64,000 nucleotides of DNA from Corynebacterium kroppenstedtii (GTDB lineage Bacteria > Actinomycetota > Actinomycetes > Mycobacteriales > Mycobacteriaceae). The notes under the pieces are model-generated. The model made no database searches and was not told the DNA's origin. It worked only from the letters and a program-made list of their open reading frames with translations. The first letter of the stretch is position 1. Every line of letters begins with the position of its first letter. The position numbers and the translations under genes were made by a program. Positions 46,517 through 54,424 of this stretch are shown here, in pieces. The stretch lies in NCBI RefSeq assembly GCF_003243515.1, contig NZ_QFRA01000007.1:1-64000 (forward strand), read 5' to 3'.

Positions 46517-47860
46517 TTATGCCCCCAAGACTGACTGTCCGCACACGCGGATAACGTTGCCGTTAATCGCTTCCGACGCGGGCGACGCGAAGTATGCAAT
46601 CGTCTCTGCAACGTCAATGGTGAGTCCACCTTGCTGCAAAGAATTCAGCCGACGCCCGACCTCGCGGGTAACAACCGGAATCGCCGCGGTCATCTGCGTT
46701 TCGATGAAACCAGGTGCGACTGCGTTAACAGTGATTCCGTGGCCAGCAGACTCCGAAAATGAGTCAACGAAACCAATGACTCCCGCCTTGCTGTAGGCAT
46801 AGTTGGTTTGTCCCCTGTTGCCGGCAATGCCCGCCATCGAGGAGACCCCGATGACCCGACCGTTGTCGTTGATGGCCTCGAGCTCGAGTAGGCGTTCGGT
46901 GATTGTCAGCGGGGCAGTGATATTGACCGCCATGACCGATTTCCATCGAGCGTCGTCCATCCCAGCCATCGTCTTGTCGCGGGTAATTCCGGCATTGTGG
47001 ACGATGATATCGATACCGGTCTGATGCCGTTCTTTGACATGGCGCGCAAGGGTGTCGGCCGCGTCGGGCGCAGTCACGTCGAGGCCGAGGGACGTTCCGT
47101 TGACCTCATTCGCGGTTTCAGCCAGCGCTTCTCCCGCAGCGGGAATATCGACGCAAATCACGTGGGCGCCGTCGCGCGCGAGAGTTTGCGCGATCGTCTT
47201 TCCAATTCCGCGGGCTGCACCCGTGACGACAGAAGACTTCCCTTTGAGAGGCTTGTCCCAGTCAACCGAGGGAGATGGGGCTTCGTTCAGCCGGATCACC
47301 TGAGCGTCGACGTACGCGGATTTCCCGGATAGCAGGAATCGCAACGTGGATTCGAGGCTACTCAGTGGGGTGTTCGGCTCGGTGTAGACCAGTTGTACAG
47401 TTGCACCCCTCCGCATCTCTTTAGCCAGCGACCGAGTAAAACCTTCTAGTCCTCGCTGTGCGACGCGCGCCGCCGCAGTTGTCGTGGTCTCTGGGTTATG
47501 CCCAATGACGACGATGCGTGCACATGGAGCTAGCTTTCGAATGACCGGATTCACGGTTTCATACAACTCGAGCGAATCGGCAGGGGTGGCGAAGCCTGTG
47601 GCGTCGATAACGAGGCCAGCGATTTTCCCATCAGTCGCGGGGGAGCCGTCGTCTCGAGTTCCGATGATGGTGTACGTCGGCTCGAGAAGCTCCCGGATGG
47701 AGGATGTTAGCGACCCGGATCCCGTGACGATGATGGGCCCGTTGACAGGGGGTTGGCCAGGCTCAAACCGGCGGAGTTTTTCCGGTTTAGGTAATCCAAG
47801 TTTCGACGCGAGCAGCGATCCTGCCCCCGAATTGACGAACTTCGCGTAACTGTCAGCCAT
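46517..47860 (-). CDS. fabG4: FabG4-like 3-oxoacyl reductase
   Basis: High-molecular-weight short-chain dehydrogenase, 447 aa. The N-terminal about 210 residues are the flavodoxin-like domain of the FabG4 class. The C-terminal domain has the nucleotide motif GAARGIGKTIA and the catalytic Ser, Tyr and Lys in VSSMAGIAGNRG and TNYAYSKAGVIGF. It probably interconverts 3-oxo- and 3-hydroxyacyl thioesters (CoA or ACP) with the MaoC protein encoded next to it. Divergent from the thiolase gene. Confidence 0.92.
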   Translation of the reverse strand: MADSYAKFVNSGAGSLLASKLGLPKPEKLRRFEPGQPPVNGPIIVTGSGSLTSSIRELLEPTYTIIGTRDDGSPATDGKIAGLVIDATGFATPADSLELYETVNPVIRKLAPCARIVVIGHNPETTTTAAARVAQRGLEGFTRSLAKEMRRGATVQLVYTEPNTPLSSLESTLRFLLSGKSAYVDAQVIRLNEAPSPSVDWDKPLKGKSSVVTGAARGIGKTIAQTLARDGAHVICVDIPAAGEALAETANEVNGTSLGLDVTAPDAADTLARHVKERHQTGIDIIVHNAGITRDKTMAGMDDARWKSVMAVNITAPLTITERLLELEAINDNGRVIGVSSMAGIAGNRGQTNYAYSKAGVIGFVDSFSESAGHGITVNAVAPGFIETQMTAAIPVVTREVGRRLNSLQQGGLTIDVAETIAYFASPASEAINGNVIRVCGQSVLGA

Positions 47861-47896
47861 GGAAAGGTCCCTTCGTGGATACGTTTTACGAGTTTC

Positions 47897-47920
47897 TGTT
47901 CAATTAGCCTACGGTGAACA
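47897..47920. promoter_or_regulatory. Inverted repeat in the fabG4-thiolase divergent promoter
   Basis: TGTTCA (47897-47902) and TGAACA (47915-47920) form perfect 6-nt arms separated by 12 nt, midway between the two divergent starts. A shared operator is possible; the regulator is unknown. Confidence 0.4.
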
Positions 47921-47971
47921 TACACAATATGAGAGAGTTTTAGTGATATGAATCTCAGAGAGGGGCAACCT

Positions 47972-49276
47972 ATGACTCGTAAGGTAGCAATTATCGGCGG
48001 AAACCGTATTCCGTTCGCGCGTTCGAACGGGCGGTACGCGAATGCGTCCAACCAGGATATGTTGACGTCCACCATCGATGGATTGGTGAGCAGGTTCCAC
48101 CTGCAGGATGAGCGTTTAGGAATGGTTGCCGCGGGAGCAGTACTTAAGCACTCGCGCGACTTCAATTTGACCAGGGAATGTGTCTTTGGGTCGCACTTGG
48201 CGTCGGATACGCCTGTTTTTGATATCCAGCAAGCGTGCGGCACGGGGCTTGCTGCAGCGATTCAAGTGGCAGATGCGATATCGCTGGGACGCATTGATTC
48301 CGGCATCGCTGGTGGCGTTGATACAACTTCCGACGCGCCAATCGCGCTGAATGATGACCTCCGGAAGCTGTTGATTAAGGCCTCTACGGCCAAAACGACG
48401 GGGCAGCGGCTCAAGCTTTTGGGGAAGATTCGGCCGCAACTGCTTGTTCCTGAGCAGCCACGTAATGGGGAGCCCCGTACGGGCCTGTCGATGGGGGATC
48501 ATGCGGCCATCACTGCGCGTGAGATGGGAATTTCCCGCCAGCAGCAGGATGAGTTTGCCGCTTCAAGTCATCAGAAACTTGCTGCTGCTTATGACGAAGG
48601 TTTCTTTGATGATCTGATCACGCCGTACCTGGGGTTGAGCCGAGATAACAACTTGAGGCCGGATTCCACGGTGGAAAAACTGTCAAAGCTCAAGCCTGTG
48701 TTCGGTAAGAAGGATGCCGAACGTCACGGTGTGCGGGCAACCATGACTGCCGGTAACTCCACACCGCTTACCGATGGTGCCTCTGCGGTCTTGTTAGCGT
48801 CCGAGGACTGGGCGGAGCAGCACAATCTCCCTGTCAGGGCACATCTTGTTGACTCTGAAACTGCCGCCGTCGACTTTGTTCATGGACGCGGGCGGCTGAC
48901 GCCCGACGGGCTGTTGATGGCCCCGACCTACGCGGTTCCGCGGTTACTGCGTCGTAATGGTCTGACGCTCCAAGACTTCGATTTCTACGAGATCCACGAA
49001 GCCTTCGCCTCCCAGGTGCTGGCGACGCTCGCTGCGTGGGAGTCTCCGGAATACTGCTCGCAGCGCTTGGGCTTGGACGAGCCGCTGGGTGCCATCGATC
49101 GTTCCAAGTTGAATGTGAAGGGTTCGTCTTTGGCAGCCGGGCATCCGTTTGCGGCGACCGGTGGCCGTCTCTTGGCGACGGCAGCCAAGCTGTTGGAGCA
49201 GAAGGGATCCGGCCGCGCATTAGTATCCATTTGTGCTGCGGGCGGTCAAGGTGTGACCGCGATTCTCGAACGGTAA
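47972..49276 (+). CDS. fadA2: Acetyl-CoA C-acyltransferase (FadA2/FadI-like thiolase)
   Basis: Thiolase of beta-oxidation or acetoacetyl-CoA metabolism, 434 aa from ATG 47972 (GAGAGGGG 8-12 nt upstream; an in-frame ATG at 47948 is also possible). The nucleophile Cys89 is in QQACGTGLAAAIQ. The His and second Cys of the active site lie in FYEIHEAFASQV, GHPFAATGGR and SICAAGGQGVTAI. It is divergent from fabG4, as in mycobacteria. Together the three genes cover the reductase, dehydratase and thiolase steps of fatty acyl conversion. Confidence 0.9.
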   Translation: MTRKVAIIGGNRIPFARSNGRYANASNQDMLTSTIDGLVSRFHLQDERLGMVAAGAVLKHSRDFNLTRECVFGSHLASDTPVFDIQQACGTGLAAAIQVADAISLGRIDSGIAGGVDTTSDAPIALNDDLRKLLIKASTAKTTGQRLKLLGKIRPQLLVPEQPRNGEPRTGLSMGDHAAITAREMGISRQQQDEFAASSHQKLAAAYDEGFFDDLITPYLGLSRDNNLRPDSTVEKLSKLKPVFGKKDAERHGVRATMTAGNSTPLTDGASAVLLASEDWAEQHNLPVRAHLVDSETAAVDFVHGRGRLTPDGLLMAPTYAVPRLLRRNGLTLQDFDFYEIHEAFASQVLATLAAWESPEYCSQRLGLDEPLGAIDRSKLNVKGSSLAAGHPFAATGGRLLATAAKLLEQKGSGRALVSICAAGGQGVTAILER

Positions 49277-49451
49277 TCGTCGTTCCTACTTGACATTTAT
49301 CCACCAAGCAGGGAATCCGTTTTCGGTCTCTGAGGCTGTGCGCAGTCGCGGTAGACAAGGTAGTGGCCTTGACAGTTGAGCAGCAGTAAAGGTTCCGACG
49401 ACGCCAGCCTTGGCGGTCATGGATAAGAAACACATGAAAGAGTGAGCAAAA

Positions 49452-50432
49452 GTGGTTGTGGTCGGTCTGACGGGCGGTATTGGCTCAGGTAAATCCACTG
49501 TCGCAAAGAGGTTGTCTGATCACGGAGCGATTGTCGTCGATGGCGACAAAATAGCCCGTGAGATCGTACAGCCGGGAGAACCCGCTTTATCGGAACTCTC
49601 TGAAGAATTCGGTTCCGACATTCTCATGAGCGACGGGTCCCTGGACCGTAAAGAACTGGCCCGGCGCGCGTTTGTGTCCGAGGATCGCACGAAGGCGTTG
49701 AACGCTATCATGCATCCACGAATTCATGAGCGAGCATATGAACTCTTTCGTGCTTCTGCCGACGCGTCAATCGTCGTGTTTGATATGCCCTTGCTGATCG
49801 AGAACAACCTGGACCGAATGTGTGGTTTGGTTGTGGTCGTGACTGCCGACGAAGACACGCGAGTTCAACGTCTGGTGGCGCATCGGGGTTTCGACGAAGA
49901 TAATGCACGGCAGCGAATCAGGGCACAGCTGTCGGACACAGATCGAGCTCCATCCGCCGACGTCATTGTGGATAACTCAGGCACGCCCGATCATCTTCTG
50001 GAGTCGGTGGATAGATTATGGGATTGCCGTTTGGCTCGATGGGGTTGCGTGCCTGAACAGGATGAGAGCGGTACCTGTGAGACGGATGGTCCCGTGCTAT
50101 TCCACCACCAGGGCCGGCAGCAACGCTTCCGACGGCGGGTTGAATGGGTCTTCGGTTCTGAAGCAGACGTTGAGTTTGGTGGGGATCCTGATAAGACACT
50201 GTTCGCATCAGTATCTCAGCACGCTCCCAGCGAAGGAGGCTCCGGTGGAGTGGATGAGAGTACTCGTGAAAAGCTTTCATGGCTGGGTTTTAGCCGCCAG
50301 TCGGGGAGCGAAGCCTTCCAGAGCGAGGCACGCCGCGCGACTGATGACACCGAGCGTCCCCTCGACGTGTGGAGGAGCGGGGACCCTATTGACCCGGCAA
50401 CTATCCGCTTGTATCCACGATGGATGGGTTGA
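49452..50432 (+). CDS. coaE: Dephospho-CoA kinase with unusual C-terminal extension
   Basis: Last enzyme of coenzyme A synthesis, phosphorylating dephospho-CoA. Residues 1 to about 197 form a normal CoaE: P-loop GLTGGIGSGKST, VDGDKIAREIVQPGEP, VFDMPLLIENN and RAQLSDTDRAP. After LLESVDRLWDCRL come about 125 further residues with no family I recognise (aromatic/acidic, ending IRLYPRWMG). Mycobacterial CoaE carries a GrpB-type domain at this place; this extension does not look like it. Start GTG 49452. Lies between the thiolase and uvrB genes. Confidence 0.9.
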   Translation: MVVVGLTGGIGSGKSTVAKRLSDHGAIVVDGDKIAREIVQPGEPALSELSEEFGSDILMSDGSLDRKELARRAFVSEDRTKALNAIMHPRIHERAYELFRASADASIVVFDMPLLIENNLDRMCGLVVVVTADEDTRVQRLVAHRGFDEDNARQRIRAQLSDTDRAPSADVIVDNSGTPDHLLESVDRLWDCRLARWGCVPEQDESGTCETDGPVLFHHQGRQQRFRRRVEWVFGSEADVEFGGDPDKTLFASVSQHAPSEGGSGGVDESTREKLSWLGFSRQSGSEAFQSEARRATDDTERPLDVWRSGDPIDPATIRLYPRWMG

Positions 50433-50533
50433 TCTCCGGACTGGCTCTGCTGCTTAGTTGGGATTGTTGGTGATCGTTTCCACAGTCTAGTGCGAAACCG
50501 CGCCATCGGGGAATGAGGGTTACACTCGCGGTT

Positions 50534-52723
50534 ATGGCATTCGCTGCAGAACATCCCATCCTTTCGCAATCAGAATTTCGTCCAGTCGGTGACATTGAGC
50601 GGACGAGCAAACCTTTTGAGGTCGTTAGCGATTATGAGCCTGCGGGAGACCAGCCCCAGGCCATTAAGGAAATTGATGAAAGGCTTCGTCGCGGTGAGCG
50701 CGACGTTGTTTTGATGGGGGCGACGGGTACAGGGAAGTCTGCGACGGCCGCGTGGCTCATTGAGAAGCAACAGCGACCAACATTAGTTATGGCCCCGAAT
50801 AAAACTTTGGCAGCTCAGCTAGCCAATGAGCTCCGGCAACTGTTGCCGAATAACGCGGTCGAATACTTCGTCAGTTACTACGACTATTACCAACCAGAAG
50901 CCTATATCGCGCAAACTGACACGTATATCGAAAAAGATTCCTCGATCAATGAAGATGTTGAGCGCTTACGACATTCAGCCACGTCTAATCTCTTGTCACG
51001 GCGCGATGTTGTTGTTGTCAGCTCGGTGTCGTGTATCTACGGGTTAGGGACTCCGCAGTCGTACTTAGATCGATCTATCCCTCTTCGCGTCGGAGAGGAA
51101 GTCGACCGAGACCAATTCCTCCGATTGCTGGTCGATGTCCAATACACGCGTAATGATGTTGCATTTACACGCGGCACATTCAGAGTTAAAGGAGATGTCG
51201 TCGATATTATTCCCGCCTATGAAGAGGTGGGCGTTCGTGTCGAATTCTTTGGAGACGAGATTGATAGCCTTCATACGATCCATCCTTTGACTGGCGAAGT
51301 GATCGATACTCACGATCAATTAAGAATTTTCCCGGCAACTCACTACGTGGCCGGATCCGAGCGTATGGCGAAGGCTGAGGAAGCTATTAAAGCGGAGTTG
51401 AAAGATCGATTAGCAGATCTTGAAAATCGAGGGAAGCTTGTCGAAGCTCAACGGTTGCGAATGCGAACAGAGTTCGATCTGGAAATGATTGAACAGGTTG
51501 GGTTCTGCTCAGGAATTGAGAACTACTCACGCCATATCGATGGGCGTGAAGCAGGTAGCGCTCCGGCAACGCTGATCGACTACTTCCCAGAGGACTTCTT
51601 GACGATCATCGACGAGTCCCACGTCACGGTTCCTCAAATCGGTGGAATGTTTGAGGGTGATGCGTCGCGCAAGAGAAACCTCATTGATTTCGGCTTTCGC
51701 CTACCGAGCGCCATCGACAACCGGCCTCTCACCTGGGATGAGTTCGATGCACGTAAAGGCCAATGCGTATATATGTCTGCTACCCCCGGCGACTATGAGT
51801 TGGAAGCCGCGGGTGGTGAATATGTCGAACAAGTCATTCGCCCCACAGGTCTCGTCGACCCCAAGATTGTGGTTAAACCCACAAAGGGCCAAATCGATGA
51901 CCTCATGGAAGAAATCCGTCAACGAACAGACAAGAATGAACGAGTTCTGGTCACGACGTTGACCAAGAAAATGGCTGAAGATCTCACGGATTACCTGGCG
52001 GACGCCGGAATTCGCGTTCGTTATCTCCATTCGGACATCGATACCCTGCAGCGCGTCGAGCTTCTCCGGGACTTAAGGCTGGGAAAATACGATGTTCTCG
52101 TCGGAATTAACCTCTTGCGAGAGGGGCTCGATCTCCCCGAGGTGAGCCTCGTTTCCATTCTTGATGCCGATAAAGAAGGTTTCCTACGTTCCACGCGGTC
52201 CTTAATTCAGACCATCGGCCGTGCCGCCCGAAATGTCAGCGGCGAAGTCCACATGTACGCGGATACTGTCACCGATTCCATGGCTCAGGCAATTGACGAA
52301 ACTGAGCGGCATCGGGAAAAGCAGATCGCATTTAACAAAGAGCACAACATTGATCCTCAGCCCTTGCGGAAGAAGATTGCCGACATTCTCGACCAGGTCT
52401 ATGACAACGAGAGCGAAGCCGACGACCCCGAGGCTGCTGGTGCAATAACTGCCGAAGACGGTGCACAAACGTCTGCGAACGCGAATGGTCAGAAGGCCCA
52501 GTCAACCTCTTCATTAACATCCGACGCTGCACTGGCAGGAGACCAAGAACCGGATTACACGGAAATGACCCGCGATAACCTTGTTCGTCTCCGCGACGAT
52601 TTAACCCGACAGATGGGCGACGCCGCGAGAGACCTGAAATTCGAACTCGCCGCGCGTCTCCGCGACGAACTTGTTGGCATCAAGAAAGAACTCAAGGAAA
52701 TCACCGAAGCCGGGATTGAATAG
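50534..52723 (+). CDS. uvrB: Excinuclease ABC subunit B
   Basis: Helicase-like damage-verification subunit of nucleotide excision repair. From ATG 50534 it is 729 aa; ATG 50513 is in frame upstream. Visible: Walker A GATGTGKSATA, the beta-hairpin SYYDYYQPEAYI, DESHVTVPQ, motif VI region QTIGRAARN, and the UVR (UvrC-binding) motif near the C-terminus (FELAARLRDELVGIKKEL). A Ser/Ala/Glu-rich insert of about 50 residues precedes the UVR motif. No corynebacterial LexA box was found upstream. Confidence 0.97.
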   Translation: MAFAAEHPILSQSEFRPVGDIERTSKPFEVVSDYEPAGDQPQAIKEIDERLRRGERDVVLMGATGTGKSATAAWLIEKQQRPTLVMAPNKTLAAQLANELRQLLPNNAVEYFVSYYDYYQPEAYIAQTDTYIEKDSSINEDVERLRHSATSNLLSRRDVVVVSSVSCIYGLGTPQSYLDRSIPLRVGEEVDRDQFLRLLVDVQYTRNDVAFTRGTFRVKGDVVDIIPAYEEVGVRVEFFGDEIDSLHTIHPLTGEVIDTHDQLRIFPATHYVAGSERMAKAEEAIKAELKDRLADLENRGKLVEAQRLRMRTEFDLEMIEQVGFCSGIENYSRHIDGREAGSAPATLIDYFPEDFLTIIDESHVTVPQIGGMFEGDASRKRNLIDFGFRLPSAIDNRPLTWDEFDARKGQCVYMSATPGDYELEAAGGEYVEQVIRPTGLVDPKIVVKPTKGQIDDLMEEIRQRTDKNERVLVTTLTKKMAEDLTDYLADAGIRVRYLHSDIDTLQRVELLRDLRLGKYDVLVGINLLREGLDLPEVSLVSILDADKEGFLRSTRSLIQTIGRAARNVSGEVHMYADTVTDSMAQAIDETERHREKQIAFNKEHNIDPQPLRKKIADILDQVYDNESEADDPEAAGAITAEDGAQTSANANGQKAQSTSSLTSDAALAGDQEPDYTEMTRDNLVRLRDDLTRQMGDAARDLKFELAARLRDELVGIKKELKEITEAGIE

Positions 52724-52806
52724 TGTCAACAGCCCAGTGGCTTCAGCCTGCACAATGTCACTGAGTGAAGTACAACGAAGTGACGTACCATAAAAGCTAA
52801 GGTTAC

Positions 52807-52823
52807 TGTCGACATCGTCGACA
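52807..52823. promoter_or_regulatory. 17-bp inverted repeat upstream of the usp gene
   Basis: TGTCGAC-ATC-GTCGACA has perfect 7-nt arms and ends 21 nt before the usp ATG, just ahead of the ribosome binding site. A DNA operator or an RNA hairpin; the regulator is unknown. Confidence 0.5.
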
Positions 52824-52844
52824 AATGAGGTTGGGAAGGTAGAA

Positions 52845-53285
52845 ATGAGCAAATACTCGACAATCGTTGTTGGTACAGACGGGTCTCAGTCGTCGCTTCT
52901 CGCAGTCGAGCGAGCAGCCGAAATCGCAGCGGCCTTGGACGCCACAGTAACCATCGGTTGCGCCTACTACGAAAACCAAGAAGAAGCCTCGAAGACCCTC
53001 CGCCAAGATTCCGTTACCGTCCTTGGCGACGACCCCGCACGTAAGAACCTAGAAAGCGCGGTAGAAGCGGCGTGCCGGGTCGGTGCAACCAACATTGAAA
53101 CGGCAGTTCGGAAGGGAACACCGGTCGAAGCGCTCATGGCCATCGTGAAAGAGGTCGACGCCGATCTCCTGGTGGTGGGAAACCGAGGAATTAACTCTCT
53201 GACCGGACGATTGTTGGGATCGGTTCCAGCCGACGTGGCTCGTCAATCAAATTGCGATGTCATGATCGTCCACACGGTTGACTAA
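52845..53285 (+). CDS. Universal stress protein (UspA family)
   Basis: Single-domain Usp, 146 aa. The first strand is STIVVGTDGSQSS; the ATP-binding loop fits G-2x-G-9x-G-S (GNRGINSLTGRLLGS), so nucleotide binding is likely. It lies downstream of uvrB on the plus strand, as the Usp gene Rv1636 does in M. tuberculosis. The GAAGGT site before ATG 52845 supports the start. A weak terminator follows at 53383-53406. Confidence 0.93.
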   Translation: MSKYSTIVVGTDGSQSSLLAVERAAEIAAALDATVTIGCAYYENQEEASKTLRQDSVTVLGDDPARKNLESAVEAACRVGATNIETAVRKGTPVEALMAIVKEVDADLLVVGNRGINSLTGRLLGSVPADVARQSNCDVMIVHTVD

Positions 53286-53382
53286 GACTTAGCTAAAACA
53301 TGATGTAGACGAAGCCGGTACGTCGTGACTGGCCGGGATTGGCTCCGAGTCCACTACACCTAATTGGGTGCCAAAATAAAGC

Positions 53383-53406
53383 GTCCCCTTGCCGTGGGGT
53401 TTCTTC
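53383..53406 (+). terminator. Weak terminator after the usp gene
   Basis: CCCC and GGGG pair across TTGCCGT and are followed by TTTCTT. It is a short stem, so confidence is limited. Confidence 0.4.
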
Positions 53407-53422
53407 GTTATAAGATCGACGC

Positions 53423-54424
53423 ATGCTCCCCACAAGATTGGTTCGTAGTACCCGCCGACGTTTGTATGGTGCTGTTTTAGCAGCATCGATGGTGTGTGTG
53501 CCGGCTTTGCAAGCGCCACAATCGTTGCCCCGTGCGTCAGCTGCTCCGGCGGGGCAAGCGTGTGCCCCATTTGCGAATGCGGCTGTGAAGTGCCCTGTTC
53601 ATTCTGCCGCCATGAACCGAGACATTTCCGTAGTCATCCGGCCCTCGCATACTGCCAATAATCCGCGTGTGGTCCAGTTCCTTGGCGGCATGGGTATTAA
53701 AAATGACACGAATGAGTGGCTGACCGATGGGCACGCTTTAGAGCACTTGGACTCCGCGGATGCCACCTTGGTGTTCCCAGCGGGGGAGTCGGCAAGTCTG
53801 TATACCGACTGGGATCATCCCACTGCTGATGGCAGGGTATTCAAATATAAGACTTTTCTTTCTGAAGAATTACCCGCATATCTTGCCACCAATTTCGGGG
53901 TTCCAGGTGGGGGAGCTGGGCATACTCTAGCCACAGGCATCTCGGCGGGAGCCTGGGGTGCAATGAGCTTGGCAGCTCAACGCCCCGATTTTTACCGCAG
54001 CGTTCTCGCCATGTCCGGTTTCTACGATTCCAGGATGCCCGACCAGTGGTTAACCACCGACCTCCAGCCTCTCCTGACGGAGGGCGTCAACACGGTGCCC
54101 TGGTTCAATCTTGCTAATCGACGGGCGGCTAATCCATCGGAGAATCTACAGAATTTGACGATGCCTATCATCGTCACGTCGGCTTCAGGTGTGATCAATC
54201 CTCTTGCTGATTACGGCGATAACCTGGTCGGCGCCGTCACTGAAGGTATCCCCATGGAAGCTGGGGCGACCGTCCAAACCGCGGAATTCGTCGCCCAAGC
54301 TCGCGCAGCAGGGGTCAATATTGACTACCGCTTGGATCCTATAGGCGTTCACGGTTGGGACACGTGGTCAAGGATGGCCTGGGATCAAGGTGTGATGAAT
54401 CAAGCGCTTTCGAACATCGGCTGA
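53423..54424 (+). CDS. Secreted mycolyltransferase-like esterase (antigen 85 / Cmt family)
   Basis: Exported alpha/beta hydrolase, 333 aa. A basic start and hydrophobic stretch end in a signal peptidase site near Ser39-Ala40 (RASA-AP). Family marks: SLYTDWDHP, KYKTFLSEELPAYL, the nucleophile Ser174 in TGISAGAWGAMS, and the catalytic His in GVHGWDTWSRM. In corynebacteria such enzymes transfer mycolic acids to trehalose or arabinogalactan. Whether this organism makes mycolates cannot be judged from the window. The 3' end overlaps the convergent helicase gene by 25 nt. Confidence 0.85.
   Translation: MLPTRLVRSTRRRLYGAVLAASMVCVPALQAPQSLPRASAAPAGQACAPFANAAVKCPVHSAAMNRDISVVIRPSHTANNPRVVQFLGGMGIKNDTNEWLTDGHALEHLDSADATLVFPAGESASLYTDWDHPTADGRVFKYKTFLSEELPAYLATNFGVPGGGAGHTLATGISAGAWGAMSLAAQRPDFYRSVLAMSGFYDSRMPDQWLTTDLQPLLTEGVNTVPWFNLANRRAANPSENLQNLTMPIIVTSASGVINPLADYGDNLVGAVTEGIPMEAGATVQTAEFVAQARAAGVNIDYRLDPIGVHGWDTWSRMAWDQGVMNQALSNIG

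Noticed and set aside
49903..50457. Second plus-strand frame overlapping the 3' half of coaE, considered as a sign of a frameshift
   Set aside because: Neither frame gives a recognisable domain after the kinase part, so there is no evidence that the shift would restore anything.
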